Positions 42,340 through 50,746 of a stretch of DNA of 64,000 bases are shown here, in pieces. The notes under the pieces were generated by a model. That model was not told the origin of the DNA, did not search any database, and saw only the letters and a program-made list of their open reading frames with translations. Origin of the DNA: Oceanobacillus neutriphilus. GTDB taxonomy: Bacteria > Bacillota > Bacilli > Bacillales > Amphibacillaceae. The position numbers were made by a program, and so were the translations under genes. How positions within the stretch are numbered: the stretch's first letter is position 1; each line of letters begins with the position of its first letter. The stretch is from the NCBI RefSeq assembly GCF_014645515.1, contig NZ_BMLW01000003.1, forward strand, positions 310,001 to 374,000. Reading direction: 5' to 3'.

Positions 42340-42969
42340 ATGAATCATAGAATTGGAGATTACATCAAAGAGAAATTAGAGGAAAAACAAATTACCATGC
42401 GGGCGCTTAGTAAGAAAACAAATATTAATATATCTACTGTATCACGCATTATTAACCACAAACGCAAGCCGACAAATCAGCATTTAATGGAAATTTCAAA
42501 GGTTTTGGATATACCTTTTGAAGAGCTGCTTCAGAAAAATGGACTTCCGGTAAAAACAACTGAGAAAAGGATAAATGACGAACAGGATTATACTGCAATG
42601 GTTAAACATTTTTTAAAGCAGTCAGGTGATCAGTGCGATTCTTTTTCTATGAAAAAAATAGAGGAGAAATTATATGAATATGAGCAGGATGCTGAAACAG
42701 AAGAAGGTCAGCGTCTGATAATTGAAAATTTCCAGGAAAAAAAAGAAAGCGCCGGGAATCAAGGTGCATACATGCAGCAGCTTACATCCTTTTTTCATCG
42801 ATTTTGTCATAAAAAAGGCACACGTAAGGAATTGATTTTAATGGGAGCAGCGCTAATTTATTTTATCAGTACAGCAGATGTTGTGCCAGACTATCTTTTT
42901 CCGGTTGGATATTTAGATGATGCTATAGCAGTTCAGGTAGTAATGAATTTACTTTCTAATAAATACTAG
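42340..42969 (+). CDS. Cro/CI helix-turn-helix protein with DUF1232 domain
   Basis: The 209-residue protein joins an N-terminal HTH_3 domain (ITMRALSKKTNINISTVSRIINHKRKPTNQHL, residues about 18-50) to a C-terminal DUF1232 membrane-type segment (LILMGAALIYFISTADVVPDYLFPVGYLDDAIAV region, about 166-200). DUF1232 proteins (YkvA-like) are membrane-associated and of unknown role. The fusion suggests a membrane-tethered regulator. It ends 16 bp before a RodA-type gene. Confidence 0.85.
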   Translation: MNHRIGDYIKEKLEEKQITMRALSKKTNINISTVSRIINHKRKPTNQHLMEISKVLDIPFEELLQKNGLPVKTTEKRINDEQDYTAMVKHFLKQSGDQCDSFSMKKIEEKLYEYEQDAETEEGQRLIIENFQEKKESAGNQGAYMQQLTSFFHRFCHKKGTRKELILMGAALIYFISTADVVPDYLFPVGYLDDAIAVQVVMNLLSNKY

Positions 42970-42985
42970 TAATGAGGTTTTTGAT

Positions 42986-44152
42986 ATGCGGCAGAAGAAA
43001 TATAATTTGGATTATAGTATTATAACAATCTTATTTTTATTATTTTTAATTAGTTTAATTGCTATATATAGTGGTTCAGGGCAGTATGCGCAGTCACAGC
43101 CTTATTATTTTGTGATCCGTCAGACTGTTTGGTACGTTTTTGGTATCCTGATCATGCTGGCAGTTATTTTCTTTGATTATGAGCTTTTGAAGCATCAGGC
43201 ATTCAGGATGTATGCTGCTGGTATTTTTCTTCTAATTTGTGTTCATTTTTTTGGCGTCTTTCGCAATGGCTCACAACGCTGGCTAAATTTGGTTTTTTTT
43301 GAAGTGCAGCCGTCTGAGTTTATCAAAATATTTCTTATAATTTATTTGGCAGTTCTTTTGGAACGCCATGGTAATCGAAAGCTGTCTCTAAAAATGAGTA
43401 TTCATTTAACATTGAAAATAATGGCAGTAACCCTTATTCCGTTTGTTTTTATCTTTCTTCAGCCGGACCTAGGTTCTGCTCTGACTATATTTGCCATTGC
43501 TTTTACAATGATTATTGTTTCCAGTATATCGATAAAAGTTATTTTACCAATACTTTTTTCAATGGCTGCTTCAGTAGCCGGTTTAGTTTTTATATATGCT
43601 TATTATTCAGATACTTTTTCCCGTTTGTTTCAATCGCATCAAATGGAAAGAATTTATGGCTGGTTAAACCCGTCAGAGTATGCGTCTGACTATGGATATC
43701 AGCTTCACCAGGCAATTATGGGCATCGGTTCAGGTCAATTAAGCGGTGCCGGATTTAATCAGGGGATGCAGATTCAAAATGGGAAGGTTCCGGAAGCACA
43801 TACAGACTTTGTTTTTACAGTAATTGGAGAGGAATATGGTTTTATTGGTGCAAGCATTCTGATTCTGTTGTACTTTCTGCTTCTTTACCGGATTACAAAG
43901 ATCGCTTATGAGACAAATAACTTATTTGGTGTCTATCTTTGTGTCGGTGTCATTGGAATTCTTGCTTTTCAAGTTTTCCAAAATATTGCGATGACGATAG
44001 GGTTAATGCCAATTACAGGTATTACATTACCATTTATAAGTTATGGCGGCAGCTCTCTAATAACCAATCTGATGATGGTCGGATTAGTAATTAGTGTGCA
44101 AATCCGTTCTTCCAGGGATGATTTATTCCGTAAAAAAGCTATCAGTGATTAG
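42986..44152 (+). CDS. RodA/FtsW/SpoVE family glycosyltransferase
   Basis: The 388-residue protein has about ten membrane helices and the SEDS hallmarks: NGSQRWLNLVFFEVQPSEFIKI (residues about 92-113), PDLGSALTIF, EAHTDFVFTVIGEEYGFIG and the end motif GITLPFISYGGSSLITNL. SEDS proteins polymerise lipid II with a partner class B penicillin-binding protein. The short length and NGSQRW favour RodA over FtsW. A Ddl gene follows, so both support wall synthesis. Confidence 0.92.
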   Translation: MRQKKYNLDYSIITILFLLFLISLIAIYSGSGQYAQSQPYYFVIRQTVWYVFGILIMLAVIFFDYELLKHQAFRMYAAGIFLLICVHFFGVFRNGSQRWLNLVFFEVQPSEFIKIFLIIYLAVLLERHGNRKLSLKMSIHLTLKIMAVTLIPFVFIFLQPDLGSALTIFAIAFTMIIVSSISIKVILPILFSMAASVAGLVFIYAYYSDTFSRLFQSHQMERIYGWLNPSEYASDYGYQLHQAIMGIGSGQLSGAGFNQGMQIQNGKVPEAHTDFVFTVIGEEYGFIGASILILLYFLLLYRITKIAYETNNLFGVYLCVGVIGILAFQVFQNIAMTIGLMPITGITLPFISYGGSSLITNLMMVGLVISVQIRSSRDDLFRKKAISD

Positions 44153-44421
44153 ACAGAGGGTAATGGTAATTCTTTTTGGCTTGCCGGTAACTTTTAGACC
44201 ATCTGAGATATTTTTAAGAAATTAGATGGATATTTAAGCGTCTCTTTATTTCTATCCCATGCAGGAGGCACCTCTTCTTATGAATTTAGCGCATTTAATT
44301 CCCCGTCGAAATGAACTCTATGATAAAATAGCGATACAGGTCAAACAAATCATGATGTAAGAACATATTATGTGATGAATATAATAATTATGTTATTAGA
44401 GTCAACAAGGAGAGGGTTTAA
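44153..44421. other. Spacer before ddl with a possible 26-codon frame
   Basis: The 269-bp gap shows no terminator. GCAGGAGG is followed 11 bases later by an ATG at 44280 and 26 codons (MNLAHLIPRRNELYDKIAIQ and on) to a TAA. This may be a leader peptide or the stub of a lost regulator; I cannot support it as a gene. Confidence 0.3.
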
Positions 44422-45513
44422 ATGAAGAAAAAAGTTGGTATTGTATTTGGGGGGAAATCATCTGAGCATGAGGTTTCCTTACAATCAGCCAAAAATATTG
44501 TAGATGCTATTAATTTAGATAAGTATGAAGTACATTTGCTGGGCATTGACAAGCAGGGAAACTGGCATGTAAATGATCGTTCCCGTTATTTAATAAATGA
44601 AGAGGACCCAAGCCTGATTGCATTAAATAAAACAGGGAAGGGAATTGCTATTGTTCCTGGAGCAGAGGAGAACCAGATTATTCAGACTGGCTCTGATATA
44701 AGCATGGATCAATTGGACGTTATCTTTCCTATCGTACACGGGACACTCGGGGAGGATGGAAGCCTGCAGGGAATGCTGAAGATGGCTAATATTCCATTTG
44801 TCGGTTCCGATGTGCTTGGCTCGGCGATTAGTATGGATAAGGATATTGCCAAACGTCTGCTTCAGGATGCTGGTTTAAATGTTGCCCGCGGATATAGCTT
44901 CCGTAAAGCGAAGCAGGATCAAATAGTCTATCAGGATATTGTGGCGGGATTAGGCACACCATTGTTTATCAAGCCGGCAAATCAGGGATCTTCGGTTGGA
45001 GTACACAAAGTAGAAACAGAGGAAGAATTTAACCATGCTATTCAGGATGCTTTTATGTACGATCATAAAGTTTTAGTAGAGGAAGCTATCGAAGGACGAG
45101 AGATTGAATGCTCGGTTTTAGGTAACGATCATCCGATTGCTTCTGTACCTGGAGAAATACTTCCAACTGTCGAATTTTATTCTTACGAAGCGAAATATAT
45201 TGATGAATCCGGGGCAAATCTGGAAATTCCGGCTTCGTTGGAAAAAGACGTAGCAGAAAAAATTCAAACTACTGCCATTCAAGCTTTTGAAGCACTAAAT
45301 TGTGAAGGGCTGGCCAGAGTAGACGTATTTTTAAAAGAGGACAATACTATTATTATCAATGAAATTAATACATTGCCAGGTTTCACGAAAATAAGTATGT
45401 ACCCTAAACTTTGGGAAGAAAGCGGGATTTCCTACCGGGAACTGATTGAGAGATTAATTGAATTGGCAATCGAACGCCATCAGAGAGATCAGCAATTAAA
45501 GAGCTCTATTTAA
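44422..45513 (+). CDS. ddl: D-alanine--D-alanine ligase
   Basis: The 363-residue ATP-grasp enzyme has GGKSSEHEVSLQSAKNI near residue 11, FPIVHGTLGEDGSLQG, KPANQGSSVGVHKV and INEINTLPGFTKISMYP. It joins two D-alanines for the peptidoglycan stem peptide. AAGGAGAG precedes the ATG. All substrate and metal motifs are intact. Confidence 0.97.
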   Translation: MKKKVGIVFGGKSSEHEVSLQSAKNIVDAINLDKYEVHLLGIDKQGNWHVNDRSRYLINEEDPSLIALNKTGKGIAIVPGAEENQIIQTGSDISMDQLDVIFPIVHGTLGEDGSLQGMLKMANIPFVGSDVLGSAISMDKDIAKRLLQDAGLNVARGYSFRKAKQDQIVYQDIVAGLGTPLFIKPANQGSSVGVHKVETEEEFNHAIQDAFMYDHKVLVEEAIEGREIECSVLGNDHPIASVPGEILPTVEFYSYEAKYIDESGANLEIPASLEKDVAEKIQTTAIQAFEALNCEGLARVDVFLKEDNTIIINEINTLPGFTKISMYPKLWEESGISYRELIERLIELAIERHQRDQQLKSSI

Positions 45514-45552
45514 TTGTGTCTTCCAGATTAAAAGTTGTAAAAGGATGATTGA

Positions 45553-45972
45553 ATGTCTAACAGCAAAACAGAAAAAAATAATGCAAAAGTTTACTTTCAA
45601 AGTAATCTTCCTTCAGTGATGTTTCATTTTTTCCTGACCGTGTCTGCAATGCTGTTGGTACTCTTTACAAACCAGATAAAGGGAATATTCTTCAGTATTT
45701 TAATTATATATGCTTTGTTTGGATTGTTTTTGACTAACCAAGGGACGTTATTAAAAAATTTGCAATCTGTTTCATTGGTTTTCATTATTAATCTGATACT
45801 TTATACACTGCTCCCTGTGGTGCTGCCGCAGGCGCTGATGTTTTATTCCCTGCCATATATTTATTTGGGTTTTATAAACGGGCAATTCATTTATTTAGCT
45901 GTTATATTACCTTCTGTTTGTATGCTGATCGGGTTATACGTGAAAGTATTGATGACCAGTTTTAAAAAATAA
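45553..45972 (+). CDS. Membrane protein of unknown function
   Basis: A 139-residue protein with a polar N-terminus and four hydrophobic segments (about 23-41, 44-62, 72-92 and 103-133). AAAGGATG precedes the ATG by 5 bases. It follows ddl by 39 bp with no terminator, so it is probably co-transcribed. The family is not recognised. Confidence 0.75.
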   Translation: MSNSKTEKNNAKVYFQSNLPSVMFHFFLTVSAMLLVLFTNQIKGIFFSILIIYALFGLFLTNQGTLLKNLQSVSLVFIINLILYTLLPVVLPQALMFYSLPYIYLGFINGQFIYLAVILPSVCMLIGLYVKVLMTSFKK

Positions 45973-46037
45973 TATGCCATTAACAGGAACATTATTTGGA
46001 ACAAATGTGACAGATGATCCTCCCCGGTAAATGAAAA

Positions 46038-46078
46038 GAAAGAGGAGCTGCGATAAATAAAGAAACAGTTCCTCTTTC
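46038..46078 (+). terminator. ddl operon terminator
   Basis: GAAAGAGGAGCTG pairs with CAGTTCCTCTTTC with one mismatch and a 15-base loop, 66 bp after the previous stop. No long T run follows. Confidence 0.6.
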
Positions 46079-46164
46079 TAATGAAAGCCTGGATTTCCTG
46101 TTAGCAGATGGATAAGAATGGGTATACTATGAATAGAAGCAGATACGAAGGGAGGGGACTCGCC

Positions 46165-47844
46165 ATTTTCAATAAACGTATTCGCCATATACAACGCTAT
46201 CGTGAAATACTGGTAGCTTTTTCCCGAAATGGTTTTGGTTATATTGTAAAAGAATTAGGATTGCAAAAAGTGGTTTCTTTACCTGAGAGAGTGCTCAGAG
46301 GGAAAAAAGAAATACATAATAAAACAACAGGGGAGCGAATCAGACTTTTCCTGGAGGAGTTAGGACCAACCTTTGTCAAGCTGGGGCAAATCGCAAGTAC
46401 AAGAAATGATTTGATTCCACCGGATATTATAAAAGAATTGGAGAAGCTTCAGGACCAGGTCGGGAAAATTCCTTATGCCGACATACAAGAAATTGTAGAA
46501 CGGGAATTAGGGGAGCCCATTGAGGAAATATTTAAGAATTTTGATCAAACTCCCTTAGCGGCTGCATCTATAGGACAAGTCCATCATGCAGTTCTGCAGA
46601 CCGGGGAAGAGGTGGCTGTGAAAGTGCAGCGCCCAAATATTGAAAAGAAAATTCATACAGATTTAGAAATTTTAATGAATTTTGCAGCACTTGCAGAAAC
46701 ACGTTTAGAATGGGCAAAGCAATATAAAATCACAGAAATCATTGAAGAATTTAAGGCATCTATTCTGGCTGAATTGGATTATACGCTGGAAGGAAGAAAT
46801 GCACATAAAATTGCAATGAATTTTAAAAATGATAAAGAAGGTGTCAAAGTTCCCGATGTTTATTGGGAATATACAACAGAACGTGTTTTGACGATGGAAT
46901 TTGTCAAAGGTATAAAATTGGATGAGAATGAACAGCTTCTCAGGGAAGGCTATCAGCCCAAAATTATTGCGGAAAAATTAATTCATAACTTATTTGAACA
47001 GATTCTGATAGACGGTTTTTTTCACGCTGATCCGCATCCGGGAAATGTAATGGTTCTTCCCGGCCACCAATTATTATTTATGGATTTTGGAATGGTCGGC
47101 CGGCTGACACCGATGATGAAGGATCATTTGACAGATATGATTATTGCACTGGCACGTCAAAATACACATGCTATTGTGAAGTCTATTTATAAAATGGGTG
47201 TTGTTCCTGACGATGTAGATGACGATATGATGCGTGCAGATATGGAAGAACTGCGTGATAAATATTATGATATCCCATTTAGTCAGGTGAGCTTGGGAGA
47301 AGCAGTCAATGATTTGTTCCGTGTTGCTTCCAAACATCGAATCCGGATTCCTGCTGACCTTTCTTTAGTCGGAAAAACGCTCTTAACGCTTGAGGGTACA
47401 GTAGAAAGATTAGATCCAGATATAAGTATTGTTAAAATAGCGCAGCCTTTTGGTAAAAGATTAATAAAGGAGAAATACCGCCCGAAAAAAGTAGCTGAAG
47501 AAGTTTATGAGCAGGTCGATGATTATAAAGATATTATTCTGGATTTACCGGAGCATATCAATGCGATTTATAAGCTGCTGCGTTCCGGGAAGTTTCCTTT
47601 AGAAATATCGGTTGCCAGGGTGGACACGATTCTTAAGAAGCTTGACAGAGTCAGTAACCGGCTATCCTTCAGTATTGTACTGTTATCTTTTAGTATTATA
47701 ATGGTCGGTTTAATTATCGGCTCGGCAATTGCCGGAGAAGTGTCTTACTTTTGGAGTCTGCCGGTTATTGAAATCGGTTTTGTTGTTGCAGTACTGCTGT
47801 TTATATGGTTAATTTTTTCGATTTTCAGATCGGGAAGGTTTTAG
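46165..47844 (+). CDS. AarF/UbiB (ABC1) atypical kinase, probable ATT start
   Basis: A protein of about 559 residues of the UbiB/ABC1 family: GPTFVKLGQIASTRNDLIP (KxGQ motif), PLAAASIGQVHHAV (the A-rich loop), EVAVKVQRP, FFHADPHPGNVM and MDFGMVGRL, then two C-terminal membrane helices. Family members act in quinone synthesis or lipid handling. The best ribosome site, GAAGGGAGGGG (46147-46157), lies 7 bases before ATT TTC AAT AAA CGT at 46165, and relatives usually begin M.xKRIRH exactly here. ATG codons at 46108 and 46132 are in frame but have poor sites, and TATACT near 46123 looks like a -10 box. Confidence 0.88.
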   Translation: MFNKRIRHIQRYREILVAFSRNGFGYIVKELGLQKVVSLPERVLRGKKEIHNKTTGERIRLFLEELGPTFVKLGQIASTRNDLIPPDIIKELEKLQDQVGKIPYADIQEIVERELGEPIEEIFKNFDQTPLAAASIGQVHHAVLQTGEEVAVKVQRPNIEKKIHTDLEILMNFAALAETRLEWAKQYKITEIIEEFKASILAELDYTLEGRNAHKIAMNFKNDKEGVKVPDVYWEYTTERVLTMEFVKGIKLDENEQLLREGYQPKIIAEKLIHNLFEQILIDGFFHADPHPGNVMVLPGHQLLFMDFGMVGRLTPMMKDHLTDMIIALARQNTHAIVKSIYKMGVVPDDVDDDMMRADMEELRDKYYDIPFSQVSLGEAVNDLFRVASKHRIRIPADLSLVGKTLLTLEGTVERLDPDISIVKIAQPFGKRLIKEKYRPKKVAEEVYEQVDDYKDIILDLPEHINAIYKLLRSGKFPLEISVARVDTILKKLDRVSNRLSFSIVLLSFSIIMVGLIIGSAIAGEVSYFWSLPVIEIGFVVAVLLFIWLIFSIFRSGRF

Positions 47845-47870
47845 GGAAGAGAACATAAATTAACTTTGGA

Positions 47871-47904
47871 AAAAGAGGTGCAATTTGATGTGCACCTCTT
47901 TTAT
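47871..47904 (+). terminator. Terminator after the AarF/UbiB gene
   Basis: AAAGAGGTGCA pairs with TGCACCTCTTT around a 7-base loop and ends in T residues; it also faces the convergent PP2C gene. Confidence 0.9.
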
Positions 47905-47950
47905 ATATCATTTAACTTCATAATTAGCGAAGCAATCAGCAATTTTTAAC

Positions 47951-48769
47951 CTATTGATTGCTGGCTTTAGTGGCTTCCTTAGAAATATTTACTTTCCAGG
48001 AAACTATGGTAGTGCTATCTCTAACATTATTACCTTGGATATTCTTCAACATAGAGTGGATACTTTTACTTTCTTTAGAGTTAAAGAAAGAATTATAAAT
48101 GTTTAGCGGATCTGAATATGGCTCATTAGGGCATTCAATCAGGCCATCTGTGGTTAGAAAAAAATGATTTTCTCCTTGTCTTAATTCTTTTATTCCCACA
48201 CTATAACAAGGTACTACCTGTTCAAAAGTGTTTACTTGTCCTATCCATTCATAGAATTGTCTTTGATTTAATTGATACTGACCTAATGTAGACAGTTCTG
48301 GATGAAATAAATAGAGAATACAATCCCCAACTGAAAACCACCACACATATTTATCTTTTCTTAACACAATTAAACAGGCAGTTTCTCCTTTGACATTTTG
48401 ACAAGCAGATAAAAATTCTGGAGATTGAAACATATTTAATATTTTTTCTTCCAACCTTTTAAATGTTTGATGCGTTGTCGGTAAAGCTAACAAATCTTTT
48501 ATTTGAGAACTTTCTTTAACGAAATTTTCTACAATAATTTCGGCACTCTCTGATGAATTATGTGCATCCAAAAGAATGGTGAATTCCCAATCTTCCTTTT
48601 CGTTTAACCATATTAAACATCCATCTTCATTTTTATATTGTCCCGCGTTCGAATTACCGCCATAACGCCCCACCACAATATGATTAAGCTGAAGAACGGC
48701 TGGTTTATCAACGAAATTTTCTTGGCTCCCTATCCAGTTAAAATTTATGATATTGTTACTCATTTTCAT
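47951..48769 (-). CDS. PP2C-like serine/threonine phosphatase
   Basis: The 272-residue protein lacks a membrane anchor and carries divergent PP2C motifs: KNEDGCLIW (residues about 46-54), TILLDAHNSS, WWFSVGDCILYLF, FFLTTDGLIE and RDSTTIVSWKV near the end. The aspartates that bind the two metal ions are kept, although DGMGG reads DAHNS, so activity is likely but not certain. It overlaps the upstream HIT gene by 14 bp and is coupled to it. Its target is unknown. Confidence 0.78.
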   Translation of the reverse strand: MKMSNNIINFNWIGSQENFVDKPAVLQLNHIVVGRYGGNSNAGQYKNEDGCLIWLNEKEDWEFTILLDAHNSSESAEIIVENFVKESSQIKDLLALPTTHQTFKRLEEKILNMFQSPEFLSACQNVKGETACLIVLRKDKYVWWFSVGDCILYLFHPELSTLGQYQLNQRQFYEWIGQVNTFEQVVPCYSVGIKELRQGENHFFLTTDGLIECPNEPYSDPLNIYNSFFNSKESKSIHSMLKNIQGNNVRDSTTIVSWKVNISKEATKASNQ

Positions 48770-49208
48770 TTTTCTCTAAATATGTTTTTATACGACTGCA
48801 AAATTCAATAACATCTTTATTGTTGCCAAAAGGAGCGTCTTCCCAATCATAAACAGCATTAGGTCCCCAATATTCTTTAGGGGTATTTGGGTAACGAGCC
48901 ACTAAGTGCATATGAAGATGAGGAACGGCATCATCCAAAACGTATGAATAAATATGTTCAGCGTTTTCACTTTCTAATAATGCTTTGCTTACTCTGGCAA
49001 TAATCATACCAAATGCTTTTGCTTCTTCCATACTCATATCCCCAAGCGTTGGAGCGTGCCTTTTTAAATCAATCATAATGTGACCTAAATAATTTGGATT
49101 TCCATTTCTATCAATATGCCCCACGTAAACATATTCGTTCTCGTAAATCATAACTCCAGAAGTTTCAATATTTCCAGCATGTTTATTGCAAATAAAACAG
49201 TCTTTCAA
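48756..49208 (-). CDS. HIT family hydrolase coupled to the PP2C gene
   Basis: A 150-residue HIT protein: CFICNKHAGN at the N-terminus (zinc pair), GHIMIDLKRHAPTLGDMS and the histidine triad HLHMHLVARYP near residues 97-107, followed by EYWGPNAVYDWEDAPFG. It differs from the other two HIT proteins in the window. Its ATG at 49208 follows an AAGG-type site. The tight overlap with a phosphatase gene suggests the two act on one nucleotide or signal, which is inference. Confidence 0.88.
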   Translation of the reverse strand: MKDCFICNKHAGNIETSGVMIYENEYVYVGHIDRNGNPNYLGHIMIDLKRHAPTLGDMSMEEAKAFGMIIARVSKALLESENAEHIYSYVLDDAVPHLHMHLVARYPNTPKEYWGPNAVYDWEDAPFGNNKDVIEFCSRIKTYLEKNENE

Positions 49209-49837
49209 AGGAATTCGCCCTTTTTTTAATTATTTATAGAATTATATAGGAAACAAAGTATAAATTTCTGATTATCTTTTTAAATTTTCTTAAATGCTCG
49301 TATAGCTTTATTTTATTGGCTTTCGAGCATTTTTACTGTCGGTAGATACTTCACGTTTCTTCACATATTTTCATATGACTTAGCTGCCAAAAGTGGTAAA
49401 TAAATAGTAAATTCATTTGTTACTACTAAGCAGCAGGTTGTTCCTGTTGTTTTCTTTTTTCCATCTATAAATGCTGTACAAAAAGAGAGACGACAGCTAT
49501 TTAAACCGTCGTCTAGAAAAAAAGAAGATATTCTTAATGCATGAAAAGAGTACTGCCAGATAACGGTTTTTTTAATTGCTATCCGCCAGTAGATTATAAA
49601 AACTGATATTACTAATATGAATTCATTAACCACATAATGCGTTTTTCTATACCTGTATGCAATTTAACAGGAACAGTAAAATATATAGAGGTGGTTTATT
49701 ATGCGTAAAAGAGAGGATAAATAAGCTTTCTTTTTTAGAGTGAAATCCCCCAAAAATTATATTTCACCTTGATTTTTATCGGCATCAAAATCATATTGCT
49801 TGTCACACTCTAATTTTTCCATCTTTTAACCTATTAT
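49209..49837. other. Gene-poor stretch with a hairpin and a seven-codon frame
   Basis: About 630 bp. A minus-strand frame of 90 codons at 49361-49633 has no good ribosome site and is probably not a gene. On the plus strand GAGGTGG is followed by ATGCGTAAAAGAGAGGATAA and a stop (49701-49724), a possible stub or mini-frame. A terminator-like hairpin is listed separately. Confidence 0.4.
49480..49514 (-). terminator. Hairpin with T run on the minus strand
   Basis: AGACGAC (49488-49494) pairs with GTCGTCT (49508-49514); the minus strand continues CTCTTTTT. It lies 320 bp past the WYL regulator stop and may end that transcript. Confidence 0.6.
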
Positions 49838-50746
49838 TTATTTTTTGTATAATCCCTTTATTTGCTCGACATATTCAACCAATTTTGTTATTAATTCTTT
49901 CGGGTAAATAATACGGACTTGATTCCCATAACTTAAAATTTGTGATATAGCCTGATCCATGGTGTAAAAATCCCTGACCACATTCAGTGTTCCATCCTGA
50001 TTACTTGTGATTTCCTTTTCTCGGAAATCATCTAACACTTTTGCTCTCATCCTACTTTTAAATTGGAGATGAACAGTAAAAGGTGTTCTGTTCTTTACTG
50101 ATTTTTCTCTATTTGCGTCTATATCTTCCATCACAAAAGGACGCCTGTTAAATGAACGAATCGTATCATTCACTTCTATAATACGTGTGATTTTAAATAC
50201 TCGGAGTTCATCTCGTAATAAACAATAAGCCCATGTGTACCAGTTGGAGTCACTTAAATAAATTCCCATTGGTTCAATCGCTCTTTTTGTTTCTTTTCCT
50301 TTATGGTCTATATAGCGAATCTCAATCACTTTACTGTGTTGAATTGCTTTATAAATAGTTTGAATATGATTCTTTGCATTTGAAAAATGAAGTTGGATTT
50401 TTGGATCTTCTATAGGAGTAGAATCAATGAATTTATTAATTTTCGAGATTAATTTACTGATATCCTCAAATCCAGTTGCTTGTTCCATGCTCTTCAATGA
50501 CCAAGTGATAGAAAATAAATCTTCTAAAGTGAGGTGACTTTTATCCAGCCGAAACCCATCCATTAATTCATAACCGCCTTCTTGCCCAGGAAGCGATAAG
50601 ATGGGAAATCCAGCACGATTAAGAGAATCGATGTCTCGATATATCGTTCTTTCCGATACTTCAAAGTACCTCGATAGATCCGCTGCTTTCATTTTTTTTC
50701 TATGAATCAGTAATACAATAATTCCTAATAATCGGTCAATTTTCAA
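49838..50746 (-). CDS. WYL-domain transcriptional regulator (YafY type)
   Basis: From TTG at 50746, 6 bases after GGAGGGAT, the protein of about 302 residues has a DeoR-like helix-turn-helix (KAADLSRYFEVSERTIYRDIDSLNRAGFPIL) and a WYL domain (VIEIRYIDHKGKETKRAIEPMG, NWYTWAYCLLRDELRVFKITRI) with the C-terminal extension. WYL regulators respond to ligands or DNA damage products. It overlaps the end of the UvrA-like gene by about 11 bp and likely controls that operon. Confidence 0.92.
   Translation of the reverse strand: MKIDRLLGIIVLLIHRKKMKAADLSRYFEVSERTIYRDIDSLNRAGFPILSLPGQEGGYELMDGFRLDKSHLTLEDLFSITWSLKSMEQATGFEDISKLISKINKFIDSTPIEDPKIQLHFSNAKNHIQTIYKAIQHSKVIEIRYIDHKGKETKRAIEPMGIYLSDSNWYTWAYCLLRDELRVFKITRIIEVNDTIRSFNRRPFVMEDIDANREKSVKNRTPFTVHLQFKSRMRAKVLDDFREKEITSNQDGTLNVVRDFYTMDQAISQILSYGNQVRIIYPKELITKLVEYVEQIKGLYKK

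Noticed and set aside
49361-49633. 90-codon minus-strand frame with hydrophobic N-terminus
   Set aside because: No ribosome site, and a terminator hairpin lies within it.
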